Assembly: GCA_016869415.1 (NCBI GenBank)
Contig: VGEI01000224.1
Location: 1 to 6,246, forward strand
Length of the DNA stretch: 6,246 nucleotides
Reading direction: 5' to 3'
From: Alphaproteobacteria bacterium
GTDB taxonomy: Bacteria; Pseudomonadota; Alphaproteobacteria; CACIAM-22H2
Both the position numbers and the translations under genes were made by a program. Positions 1 to 5,384 of the stretch are shown in pieces. The notes beneath the pieces were generated by a model that was not told the origin of the DNA, ran no database searches, and saw only the letters and a list, made by a program, of their open reading frames with translations. Every line of letters begins with the position of its first letter. The stretch's first letter is position 1.

Positions 1-205
1 TGTGGACGTGGTGGGTCAGCCGGTCGAGCAGCGCGCCGGTCAGCCGCTCGGAGGCGAACACGCTGGTCCACTCGTCGAACGGCAGGTTGGAGGTGACAAT
101 GGTCGAGCCGCGCTCGTAGCGCTGGCTAAAGACCTCGAACAGCAGCTCGGCGCCGGTCTGCGACAGTGGTACGTAGCCGAGCTCATCGATTATCAGCCAG
201 CCGAT
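1..205 (-). pseudogene. istB: IstB-like ATPase remnant (IS21 family), 5'-truncated and cut by the window edge
   Basis: Reading the minus strand from 205 to 1 gives about 68 residues with the signature of the C-terminal half of IstB, the AAA+ helper ATPase that IS21-type transposases (IstA) need for target choice. Visible are the Walker B stretch LIIDEL (codons at 182-196), then GYVPLSQTGAELLFEVFSQR, a sensor-I-like IVTSN, PFDEW, and SERLTGALLDRL followed by THHVH. These are strongly conserved in the family. The Walker A part and N-terminal domain (about 150 residues) are absent. Upstream the same frame has a TAA stop at 212-214, only two codons before the homology begins, and there is no start codon, so this cannot be expressed as IstB. 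The C-terminal end lies beyond position 1. No istA is visible. Confidence 0.9.
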
Positions 206-211
206 GCATTT

Positions 212-628
212 TTACTCCGGCGTTGACACCTCGATGCGGTGACAGAAGGCCGAGAGGTTCTGCGTCGGACCCAGCGAAACCGCGGCGGCCGATTCGAGCG
301 CGCCGTCGCCGATCCTGCGACAGCCTACAGGCTCCGTAAAACGGCATTCCCAACGAATCTGGGTCGGACCCAGCGAAACCGCGGCGGCCGATTCGAGCGC
401 GCCGTCGCCGAAACAACGTCCCCCCCAACGAATCTGGGTCGGACCCAGCGAAACCGCGGCGGCCGATTCGAGCGCGCCGTCGCCGAAACAACGTCCCCAG
501 GGCGAGTGACCCTGGGTCAAGGGCGGCACCGAAACCGTGGCTTCAAGCAGGGCGTCATGCGGCAACGGCGGCAGGATGCCGAGTTCGAGTGCACCGATCC
601 GGGCGGAAACGTCTGTATTCATATGCAT
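212..628 (-). CDS. Hypothetical 138-residue frame made largely of 25-residue repeats; possibly non-coding
   Basis: I do not recognise a family. The frame opens with ATG at 628 behind a good Shine-Dalgarno (GGGGAG, 5 nt before the ATG); a second ATG lies two codons later. About 20 unique residues (MHMNTDVSARIGALELG...) are followed by a 25-residue repeat: two identical copies (GRCFGDGALESAAAVSLGPT plus QIRWG), one partial copy, and a decayed first copy (DALLEATVSVPPLTQG...). It has no evident signal peptide, membrane segment or catalytic motif. It lies 66 bp downstream of the GntR gene on the same strand and stops two codons before the IstB remnant, in the same frame as it. Because the repeat length is a multiple of three, other frames across it are open too, so openness is weak evidence. 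It could be a real short protein expanded by repeat duplication, or just a non-coding GC-rich repeat region. Confidence 0.3.
   Translation of the reverse strand: MHMNTDVSARIGALELGILPPLPHDALLEATVSVPPLTQGHSPWGRCFGDGALESAAAVSLGPTQIRWGGRCFGDGALESAAAVSLGPTQIRWECRFTEPVGCRRIGDGALESAAAVSLGPTQNLSAFCHRIEVSTPE
259..312. repeat. Partial copy of the 75-bp repeat core
   Basis: Positions 264-312 (49 bp, GTCGGACCCAGCGAAACC to GCCGTCGCCGA) match the core of both tandem units exactly; the match extends back to about 259 with one mismatch. The stretch at 313-348 between this copy and the tandem pair is unrelated to the repeat and contains a small inverted repeat (AGCCT-AC-AGGCT, 322-333). The next copy is therefore offset by 99 bp rather than 75. 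Confidence 0.85.
349..498. repeat. Two identical tandem 75-bp units
   Basis: Positions 349-423 and 424-498 are base-for-base identical, starting CCCAACGAATCTGGGTCGGA and ending AACAACGTCCCC. The perfect identity indicates a recent duplication or gene conversion. Length 75 keeps a reading frame (25 codons). Related copies flank the pair: a partial one at 259-312 and a decayed one at about 496-560. Confidence 0.9.
496..516. other. Perfect 7-bp stem, 7-nt loop inverted repeat
   Basis: CCCAGGG (496-502) and CCCTGGG (510-516) are perfect complements around CGAGTGA. It sits at the boundary between the second tandem repeat unit and the decayed copy. There is no T-tract on either side, so it is not a normal terminator. 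A role is unknown. Confidence 0.4.
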
Positions 629-656
629 GGTAACTCCCCGAGGACGCTAGGAGTCG

Positions 657-684
657 AGCCTAGCACAGATTCGGGATTCTGCAA
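657..684 (-). promoter_or_regulatory. Possible sigma-70-type promoter for the 212-628 frame
   Basis: On the minus strand TTGCAG (684-679) and TAGGCT (662-657) are separated by 16 bp, giving a plausible start of transcription about 20 bp before the Shine-Dalgarno at 634-639. The -10 overlaps an inverted repeat GCTAGG / CCTAGC (646-651 and 659-664, 7-nt spacer). Motif matches are partial, so this is tentative. Confidence 0.25.
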
Positions 685-694
685 CCCCGTGCCG

Positions 695-1396
695 TCAGCG
701 GCGCTGGGCGACCCCGCCCCCCACCGGGTCCTCGACGTCGAAGGCGCCGCGCTCGAGCACGTCGAGATAGGACCGCTTGGTCTGTTCGATATGCGCGCGC
801 ATCAGCCGGGCCAGCGCCGCGCCGTCGCGCTGCTTCACCAGGCGCAGCATCTCCCGGTGGTCGGCGAGCGAGGCCTTGTTGAGCTGCACCTCGTTCGACA
901 GGCGCGAGCGCAACGCGGCGATGCAGAAGCTGATCTGGCGGTAAGCGGTGCGGATGTAGTCGTTGCCGCAGAGATCGATGATGGCGTCGTGATAGTCGCC
1001 ATCGAGCCGGCGATAGGCGACGCGGTCGTCGCGCTCATAGGCCTTGCGCATGCCCTCGAGCAGCTCCGCCATGCGCGCGGCCAGCACCTCGGCGTTGCGC
1101 TGCAGCGCCGCCCTGGCCGCCGCCAGCTCCAGCACCTCGCGCAGCTCGCTGATCTGCGTCACCTGGTCGGATTCGAGACGGAAGACATAGGTGCCACGCT
1201 GCGGCTGCACCTGCACCAGGCCTTCCTGCTTGAGCTGCAGCAGCGCCTCGCGCACCGGCGTCTTGGAGATGCCGAGCTCCGCCGCCAGGCTCTGCTCCGA
1301 CAGGCCGGCCCCCAGGCGGATGCGCCCGTCGATGATGCGCGTGCGCACCTCGTCGGCCACCATCTCGGTCAGCGATTTCGGCCTGACGATCTTCAA
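695..1396 (-). CDS. GntR family transcriptional regulator, FCD (FadR-type) subfamily, local regulator of the TRAP operon
   Basis: A 233-residue DNA-binding regulator. Residues about 7-72 form the GntR winged helix-turn-helix (recognition region LAAELGISKTPVREALLQLK, wing QPQRGTYV). Residues about 80-215 form the FCD effector domain; D132, H136, H180 and H202 match the Asp-x3-His...His...His metal site of FCD proteins, which commonly bind carboxylates. The start is TTG at 1396: translation from there gives the full expected N-terminus, and AAGGA lies 8 nt upstream. The first in-frame ATG (residue 12) would clip the domain. The gene is divergent from dctP, with inverted repeats between them, so it most likely represses dctPQM and itself until a substrate acid binds. 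This role is inferred from family and position; the effector is unknown. Length is normal and all key residues are present. Confidence 0.93.
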   Translation of the reverse strand: MKIVRPKSLTEMVADEVRTRIIDGRIRLGAGLSEQSLAAELGISKTPVREALLQLKQEGLVQVQPQRGTYVFRLESDQVTQISELREVLELAAARAALQRNAEVLAARMAELLEGMRKAYERDDRVAYRRLDGDYHDAIIDLCGNDYIRTAYRQISFCIAALRSRLSNEVQLNKASLADHREMLRLVKQRDGAALARLMRAHIEQTKRSYLDVLERGAFDVEDPVGGGVAQRR

Positions 1397-1417
1397 GTCC
1401 CCGGTCCTTTCCCCACC

Positions 1418-1447
1418 TTGCGGCGCCCGTCTGATATCTGATATATC
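1418..1447 (+). promoter_or_regulatory. Candidate dctP promoter
   Basis: TTGCGG (1418-1423) and TATATC (1442-1447) are spaced by 18 bp, a reasonable sigma-70-like pair. The -10 lies inside the inverted repeats of the candidate GntR operator, so bound regulator would block polymerase. Based on motif and position only. Confidence 0.4.
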
Positions 1448-1462
1448 AGTTTGGACGGGCGC
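1423..1462. promoter_or_regulatory. Nested inverted repeats: candidate GntR operator in the divergent gap
   Basis: Three symmetric elements are stacked. The core is a perfect 12-bp palindrome CTGATATATCAG (1438-1449). A 7-5-7 repeat CTGATAT / ATATCAG occupies 1431-1449, because CTGATAT occurs twice. An outer perfect 9-bp pair GCGCCCGTC (1423-1431) and GACGGGCGC (1454-1462) brackets both. A-T-rich palindromes of this kind are typical of FCD-type GntR operators. The position, between gntR and dctP and over a plausible -10, supports autoregulation and control of the TRAP genes. Confidence 0.7.
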
Positions 1463-1476
1463 GCGAAAGACGCCCG
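1456..1476 (+). promoter_or_regulatory. Leader hairpin upstream of the dctP ribosome binding site
   Basis: CGGGCG (1456-1461) can pair with CGCCCG (1471-1476) over a 9-nt loop. The left arm is the same segment that pairs with the upstream outer operator arm, so the two pairings exclude each other. If transcription starts near 1454 this would be the first structure in the mRNA. It ends 17 nt before the GGGAGGA ribosome binding site at 1494-1500. Confidence 0.35.
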
Positions 1477-1508
1477 ACTGTACTCAATCTCTCGGGAGGA
1501 GAACGCCG

Positions 1509-2501
1509 ATGTCCGTCGTCACCCGCGCGACCTTGTCCGCCGCCATTGCGCTGCTCGCGCTGGCGTCCGTGCCTGCCGAGGCGCAGCAGGCCCGCACCTA
1601 CAATCTCAAGTTCAACCACGTGCTCGGGCCGCAGGAGCCCTATCACGCCGGCTTCATGGACTGGGCCAAGCGCGTCGATGCGCGCACCAAGGGCCAGCTC
1701 AAGATCGACGTCTTCCACTCGGCGCAGCTCGGGCGCGAGGAGGACATCCTCGAGCAGATCCGCCAGGGCGCCAATATCGGCCAGAACACCGATTCGGCGC
1801 GCATGGGCAACTACGTGCCCGGCATCGCCGTGATGAACGGTCCCTACTTCGCCGAGACTCTGGAAGAGGTGGCGAAGCTGCGCAAGGCGCCGACCGTGGT
1901 GAAGTGGAACGAGGAGCTGGCGAGCAAGTTCGGCTTCAAGGTCGTGTCGTTCTCCTGGGTGCAGGTCTATCGCCACTTCTTCACCAACAAGCCGATCCGG
2001 ACGCCGGACGACCTCAAGGGCCTGCGCATCCGCACGCCCCCCGCGCCGATCTGGCAGGAATCGATCCGCGCCCTGGGTGCCACCCCGGTCGCCATGGCCT
2101 TCGGCGAGATGTATCCCGGCCTGCAGCAGCGGGCGATCGACGGCGTGGAGCTGGTCTACAACAACATCCCCGGCGGGCGCTTCTACGAGGTGCTGAAGTT
2201 CGCCAACGAGACCAAGCACATCATGCTGATCAACTTCCAGGTGATCAGCAGCAAGTGGTTCGACTCCCTGCCCAAGGATCTACAGACCGCGCTGATCGAG
2301 GAATGCGACGCCGCCGGCGAGGCGACGTCGAAGGAGATCTTCGGCCTCGAGGCCAAGGTTGAGCAGGACCTCAAGGCGCGCGGCATGACCATCGTCAAGG
2401 ATGTCGACCTCGCCGCCTTCCGCAAGGCCGGCGACAAGGCCTACGAGGTGCTCAAGATCGGCGCCGACAAGGCCGCGGTGCATAAGGAAATCGGCAAGTA
2501 A
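1509..2501 (+). CDS. dctP: TRAP transporter periplasmic solute-binding protein, DctP family
   Basis: A 330-residue extracytoplasmic binding protein that captures a carboxylate and delivers it to the DctQM membrane complex. ATG at 1509 is chosen because GGGAGGA (1494-1500) lies 8 nt upstream and because it yields a clean signal peptide: hydrophobic core ATLSAAIALLALAS and a cleavage motif A-E-A before QQ at residues 25/26. A longer upstream frame would bury this. The mature part starts with the family pattern YNLKFNHVLGPQEPYH. The most diagnostic segment is LKGLRIRTPPAPIWQESIRA with R175, the position of the conserved arginine that salt-bridges the substrate carboxylate, followed by the helix GEMYPGLQQRAIDGVE. 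Normal family length. The ligand cannot be named from sequence; a sugar acid or dicarboxylate is plausible given the dehydrogenase remnant downstream. First gene of the operon. Confidence 0.96.
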   Translation: MSVVTRATLSAAIALLALASVPAEAQQARTYNLKFNHVLGPQEPYHAGFMDWAKRVDARTKGQLKIDVFHSAQLGREEDILEQIRQGANIGQNTDSARMGNYVPGIAVMNGPYFAETLEEVAKLRKAPTVVKWNEELASKFGFKVVSFSWVQVYRHFFTNKPIRTPDDLKGLRIRTPPAPIWQESIRALGATPVAMAFGEMYPGLQQRAIDGVELVYNNIPGGRFYEVLKFANETKHIMLINFQVISSKWFDSLPKDLQTALIEECDAAGEATSKEIFGLEAKVEQDLKARGMTIVKDVDLAAFRKAGDKAYEVLKIGADKAAVHKEIGK

Positions 2502-2512
2502 GGGCTCGTTTT

Positions 2513-2554
2513 CCCCACGCGCGCAGCCGCCACACCAACCCTGCGCGCGTGGGG
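2513..2554 (+). promoter_or_regulatory. Intercistronic stem-loop between dctP and dctQ
   Basis: CCCCACGCGCGCAG (2513-2526) and CTGCGCGCGTGGGG (2541-2554) are a perfect 14-bp inverted repeat around a 14-nt unstructured loop (CCGCCACACCAACC). It starts 11 nt after the dctP stop and is not followed by a T-tract. Such structures after a binding-protein gene usually protect the upstream message from 3' exonucleases or partly attenuate transcription, giving more DctP than DctQM. The structure is seen; the role is inferred. Confidence 0.75.
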
Positions 2555-2605
2555 ACCCAGTGAACAGATCTAGCGTTTGCAGATCGTACGGCTGAGTATC
2601 GGGGG

Positions 2606-3100
2606 ATGAGTAAGCTGTACGAGCGGGTGTGCGCGGCGGAGGCGTTTGTCGCCGCCGCGTTCCTCGTCTTCATGGTCCTGCTCATCTTCCTCGGCGGCGT
2701 GCTGCGCATGCTGGGCCACCCGATCAACTGGTCGGGCGATTTCGCCACCGCCTTCTTCGCCTGGGCCTGCTTCCTCGCCGCCGACATCGCCTGGCGCCGG
2801 AACAGTCTCATGTCGATTCGCGTGCTGACCGAGCGTCTGCCGCCCGCGATCCAGTCGGGCCTGCGCCTGCTCAACTACGCCATCATCTCGACCTTCCTGA
2901 TCTATCTGATTGTCATGGGGGCGCATCTGTCCTGGATCAGCCGCGTGCGCAGCTTCCAGGGCATCCCGGAGATCAGCTACTCCTGGGTTACGATGAGCCT
3001 GCCGGTCGGCGGGCTGCTGCTGCTCATCACCACCATCCTCAAGGTGCGCGACGAGTGGCGCGGCGGCGTCGCCGAAGACCGCTCGCGGGACGTCGTGTAG
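2606..3100 (+). CDS. dctQ: TRAP transporter small membrane subunit, DctQ family
   Basis: A 164-residue integral membrane protein, normal for DctQ. Four hydrophobic helices are visible at about residues 12-34, 45-63, 86-106 and 125-145. The second carries the family pattern WSGDFATAFFAWACFLAADI followed by a basic turn AWRRN. DctQ forms the membrane complex with DctM and helps dock DctP; it has no catalytic residues. The start is ATG at 2606, which has a run of Gs directly in front (2601-2605) rather than a well-spaced Shine-Dalgarno, so translation initiation may be weak. It follows dctP by 104 bp containing the 14-bp stem-loop and precedes dctM by 17 bp. Same operon, same direction. Confidence 0.92.
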   Translation: MSKLYERVCAAEAFVAAAFLVFMVLLIFLGGVLRMLGHPINWSGDFATAFFAWACFLAADIAWRRNSLMSIRVLTERLPPAIQSGLRLLNYAIISTFLIYLIVMGAHLSWISRVRSFQGIPEISYSWVTMSLPVGGLLLLITTILKVRDEWRGGVAEDRSRDVV

Positions 3101-3117
3101 GGGCGGCACTTCACGTC

Positions 3118-4404
3118 ATGTTGCTCGTGATCATCGCCTTCGTCGTATTCCTGCTGATCGGCATGCCGATCGCCTTCGCCATCGGCATCTCGGGCATGCT
3201 GTTCTTCCTGCAGCACCCCGAGCTGCCGATCACCATCCCGATCCAACGGACAGTCACCGAGACGCAGAACTTCGCGCTGCTCGCCATACCGCTGTTCATC
3301 CTGGCCGGCAATTTCCTCAACCATTCCGGCATCACCCACAACCTGCTCAAGCTGGCCACCGTGATCACCGGCCGGATGCGCGGCGGGCTGGCGCAGGTCT
3401 CGGTCGCGCTGGCGACCCTGATGAGCGGCGTGACCGGCTCGGCGATCGCCGACGCGGCCATGAATGCACGCGTGCTCGGCGACCAGATGCTGAAGCGCGG
3501 ATTCTCGCGCGGCTATACGGCCGGCATCCTCTCCTACGGGGCCCTGATCGCTCCGGTGATTCCGCCGGGAATCGGCTTCATTCTTTACGGCACCATCGGC
3601 CAGGTTTCGATCGGCCGGCTCTTCGCGGCGGGCATCCTGCCCGGCCTGATGATCTGGGCGGCGCTGGCGACAGCCATCTCGATAACCGCGCGAAAGCGTG
3701 GCTACGCGCCGGAGCGCGAGCACGCACCCAGCGTCAAGGAGGTCGCCTCAGCCTCCCTGGCCGGCATCTGGGCGATCCTCTTTCCCATCGCCCTCCTTTT
3801 CGGTCTTCGCATGGGCATGTTCACGCCGTCCGAGATCGGCGCCTTCGCCGTGGTCTACGCCGTGGTGATCGGGCTCTTTGTCTACCGGATGCTCACCCGC
3901 GCCGGCATGCGCGAGGCACTCGAAGGCAGCATTGTCGATATCGGCGCCGTCATGTTCCTCATCACCCTATCGGCCATCTTCGGCTATGGCATCGTCTTCG
4001 AGCGCATCCCCGAGGTCATCTCGGAAGGCATGCTTCGGCTGACGGACGACCCCGAACTCGTGATGGCGCTGATCGTCGCATTCCTGCTCGTTGCCGGAAC
4101 ATTCGTCGACGCATCGGTCCTGATCATCATGCTGACGCCGATTTTCCTGCCGCTGGTGCGAAAATACGGGGTCGATCCGGTGCATTTCGGTGTGGTGTTC
4201 ATCGTCGCCGCGACCATCGGCAATTTTACCCCGCCCGTCGGGGCCGCAATGTTCGTCGTCTGCCAGATCATCCGCTGCCCGATCGGTGAGTACACCCGGG
4301 AGTCGATGCCCTTCCTCATCGCCGTCGCCGCCGTTGCCTTTCTGCTGATTTTCGTGCCCGCGACGGTGCTGCTGGTTCCCAACTGGCTCTTCGGCGCCTA
4401 TTAA
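3118..4404 (+). CDS. dctM: TRAP transporter large membrane subunit, DctM family
   Basis: A 428-residue polytopic membrane protein, the sodium-coupled transport channel of the TRAP carrier. The open frame extends back to 2629 through dctQ, but homology and hydrophobicity begin at ATG 3118 (MLLVIIAFVVFLLIGMPIAF), the usual DctM start, 17 nt after the dctQ stop. Family landmarks in order: LLAIPLFILAGNFLNHSGI, the SGVTGSAIADAAMN loop, SYGALIAPVIPPGIGFILYG, LITLSAIFGYG, GTFVDASVLIIMLTPIFLP and near the end GNFTPPVGAAMFVV. About a dozen hydrophobic segments occur, as expected. No obvious Shine-Dalgarno stands directly in front (GGGGCGG lies 11 nt away), suggesting translational coupling to dctQ. 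The gene is full length and intact, so the transporter is probably functional. Confidence 0.96.
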   Translation: MLLVIIAFVVFLLIGMPIAFAIGISGMLFFLQHPELPITIPIQRTVTETQNFALLAIPLFILAGNFLNHSGITHNLLKLATVITGRMRGGLAQVSVALATLMSGVTGSAIADAAMNARVLGDQMLKRGFSRGYTAGILSYGALIAPVIPPGIGFILYGTIGQVSIGRLFAAGILPGLMIWAALATAISITARKRGYAPEREHAPSVKEVASASLAGIWAILFPIALLFGLRMGMFTPSEIGAFAVVYAVVIGLFVYRMLTRAGMREALEGSIVDIGAVMFLITLSAIFGYGIVFERIPEVISEGMLRLTDDPELVMALIVAFLLVAGTFVDASVLIIMLTPIFLPLVRKYGVDPVHFGVVFIVAATIGNFTPPVGAAMFVVCQIIRCPIGEYTRESMPFLIAVAAVAFLLIFVPATVLLVPNWLFGAY

Positions 4405-4411
4405 ATAGGGC

Positions 4412-4666
4412 ATGAAGAGACTGAAGATCGGCGTGCTCGGCGCCGGGCTGATCGGCAAGCGCCATATCGACACGATCCTCGCCTGCCCCGACGAGGCCGA
4501 GCTCGTCGGCATCGCCGACCCCGTCACCGGCGCTGAGAAGTATCCCCGCGTAAAGGCGCCGTTCTTCAAGACGGCCGAGGCGCTGCTCGACGCGGCGAAG
4601 CCCGACTCCGTGGTCATCGCCACGCCGAACAATCTCCACGCGCCCCAGGGCATCGAGTGCGCTCGG
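4412..4666 (+). pseudogene. Gfo/Idh/MocA family NAD(P)-dependent oxidoreductase, N-terminal fragment
   Basis: ATG at 4412 follows the dctM stop by 7 nt, so this was the fourth operon gene. About 83 residues of a Rossmann NAD(P)-binding domain are clear: MKRLKIGVLGAGLIGKRHID with the G10-x-G12-x-x-G15 dinucleotide loop, IAD with D36 after the second strand, a third segment DAAKPDSVVIATPNNLHAPQ, then GIECA. Family members are about 330-390 residues and continue with an EKP motif carrying the catalytic lysine and a C-terminal substrate domain; all of this is missing. After roughly 4661-4666 the frame stays open to 5269 but its translation is unrelated arginine-rich sequence, because the DNA belongs to another gene in another frame. 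No active enzyme can be made. In TRAP operons such dehydrogenases commonly oxidise the imported sugar acid or polyol; the substrate here is unknown. Confidence 0.88.
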
Positions 4667-4922
4667 CAGCGATCTTGTGGCGGGTGCGCTGTTCCTCGGC
4701 CACGGCACCACGGCGACCTATTATGTCGGCTGGAGCGGGCCGCAGGGCCGCGAACTCGATGCTCAGCAATTGCTGCTGTGGCGGGGCATCGAGGCGCTGC
4801 GCGAGAACGGCATCGCGACGCTCGATCTTGGCGGTATCGATACGCGTCGCGCGCCGGGCGTCGCACGCTTCAAGCTCGGTCTGGGCGGCGAGGTCTTCAC
4901 GCTCTCGGGCACCTGGCTCTAG
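4662..4922 (+). pseudogene. FemAB-like / BioF2-type acyltransferase, C-terminal fragment
   Basis: In the frame offset by +1 from the dehydrogenase, about 86 residues end at TAG 4920-4922. They contain LVAGALFLGHGTTATYYVGW, LLLWRGIEALRENGI, LDLGGID and VARFKLGLGGEV, ending FTLSGTWL. The LDLGGID and FK-x-G-x-GG motifs mark the C-terminal end of the GNAT-like fold of FemAB-type aminoacyl/acyltransferases (peptidoglycan interpeptide-bridge or related cell-envelope modification). Full proteins are about 320-370 residues; the first three quarters are absent. The only early start, GTG at 4677, has no Shine-Dalgarno and would make a domain stub. Codon use matches the neighbours, so both halves probably come from the same kind of genome. 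Which substrate the intact enzyme used cannot be told. Confidence 0.8.
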
Positions 4923-4926
4923 CCCG

Positions 4927-4958
4927 AAAAACAAAACCCCGCGGCGCGGCGCGGGGTT
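4927..4958 (-). terminator. Rho-independent terminator for the small minus-strand gene
   Basis: AACCCCGCG (4935-4943) pairs with CGCGGGGTT (4950-4958) over a 6-nt loop, 9 bp in all. Read on the minus strand the stem is followed by TTTTGTTTTT (complement of 4927-4936). It starts 22 nt after the stop codon at 4981-4983. On the plus strand there is no T-tract, so it serves the minus strand; it may slow convergent transcription. Confidence 0.85.
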
Positions 4959-4980
4959 CGGCGGTCAGCCTCGAAGAGTA

Positions 4981-5325
4981 TCAGACAGAGACGTCAACCG
5001 TGGCGCCGCGCTCGTCGCCTTCCTGGGCATGCTGCCGGGCCCGGCCACTGCTGCGGATGTCCGACGAGCCTTCGCTGTCCTTCTCACGGGCGTCGCTGGA
5101 GCTCGACGACTGGCGCGGACCGGAGGCCTGCCTCAGATCGGCCGAGTTCTTCGCGGCCAGCGGTGAGGCCGGAATCTGGGCTTCACGCGGGTCGGCAATC
5201 GGGCGCAGCCCGAGGCTGTCGCGATTCGCGACAGACGGAACGACGATTGAACGCCCGAAAGCGTTATAAGCGAGCAGGTCCACGGGTCTATTTCCGAGCC
5301 TTATTGGCTCATGAATTAACGTCAT
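4981..5325 (-). CDS. Hypothetical small hydrophilic protein, unknown function
   Basis: I do not recognise the family. ATG at 5325 gives 114 residues; GTG at 5283 (VDLLAYNAFGRSIVVPSVAN) would give 100 and may be the true start, because a promoter-like pair TTGGAC-17 bp-TGTAAC ends directly in front of the ATG and would place the transcript start at or inside the first codons. The N-terminal 45 residues look globular (LLAYNAFGRSIVVPSVANRD); from about residue 60 on it is rich in S, R, Q, E and D, with a run of five serines, and is probably disordered. No signal peptide, membrane helix or known motif. Third codon positions are G/C-rich as in the intact genes, and a proper terminator follows the stop. 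These two points make it a likely real gene. It converges on the FemAB remnant. Confidence 0.6.
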   Translation of the reverse strand: MTLIHEPIRLGNRPVDLLAYNAFGRSIVVPSVANRDSLGLRPIADPREAQIPASPLAAKNSADLRQASGPRQSSSSSDAREKDSEGSSDIRSSGRARQHAQEGDERGATVDVSV

Positions 5326-5357
5326 GTTACACCGCGTAAGTACTTGCGGTCCAAGGA
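5326..5357 (-). promoter_or_regulatory. Possible promoter of the small minus-strand gene
   Basis: On the minus strand TTGGAC and TGTAAC are separated by 17 bp, with TGTAAC directly adjacent to the ATG at 5325. If used, the message would be leaderless or translation would start at GTG 5283, in which case the GAGCC-AATAA-GGCTC hairpin (5296-5310) lies in the leader. Partial consensus match only. Confidence 0.3.
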
Positions 5358-5367
5358 ATTCGAGGGC

Positions 5368-5384
5368 TTATCCACAGAGGATAA
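5368..5384. promoter_or_regulatory. Consensus DnaA box within a short palindrome
   Basis: TTATCCACA (5368-5376) matches the DnaA box consensus exactly. It is part of an inverted repeat TTATCC-ACAGA-GGATAA (5368-5384). The surrounding spacer 5326-5519 is noticeably more A/T-rich than the rest of the window. Only one consensus box is seen and no replication gene is nearby, so an origin is not supported. DnaA-dependent control of the neighbouring small gene, or chance, are alternatives. Confidence 0.4.

Noticed and set aside
259..498. CRISPR array
   Set aside because: Units are contiguous 75-bp tandem copies without variable spacers, and no cas gene is visible.
496..516. Terminator downstream of gntR
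   Set aside because: The 7-bp stem has no T-tract on either strand and lies well inside the next minus-strand frame.
239..1441. Plus-strand 400-codon open frame
   Set aside because: It is antisense to the repeat region and to the whole GntR gene, whose winged-helix and FCD residues are unmistakable. The translation is H/R/L/A-rich shadow sequence.
1451..2362. Plus-strand 303-codon frame and minus-strand 257-codon frame (1446-2219) over dctP
   Set aside because: Both overlap the intact dctP, have no ribosome binding site and show arginine/alanine/glycine-rich translations typical of GC-rich shadow frames.
2629..3117. N-terminal extension of dctM
   Set aside because: It overlaps dctQ, its translation is R/P/H-rich and not membrane-like; DctM homology starts at the ATG at 3118.
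3967..4866. Minus-strand 299-codon frame
   Set aside because: Antisense to dctM and the dehydrogenase fragment; no motif and no ribosome binding site.
4667..5269. C-terminal continuation of the dehydrogenase frame
   Set aside because: After the joint the residues are arginine/serine-rich and lack the EKP motif; the same DNA encodes FemAB in another frame and the small gene on the other strand.
5368..5384. Replication origin
   Set aside because: Only one consensus DnaA box, no iterons, and no dnaA, rep or par gene in the window.
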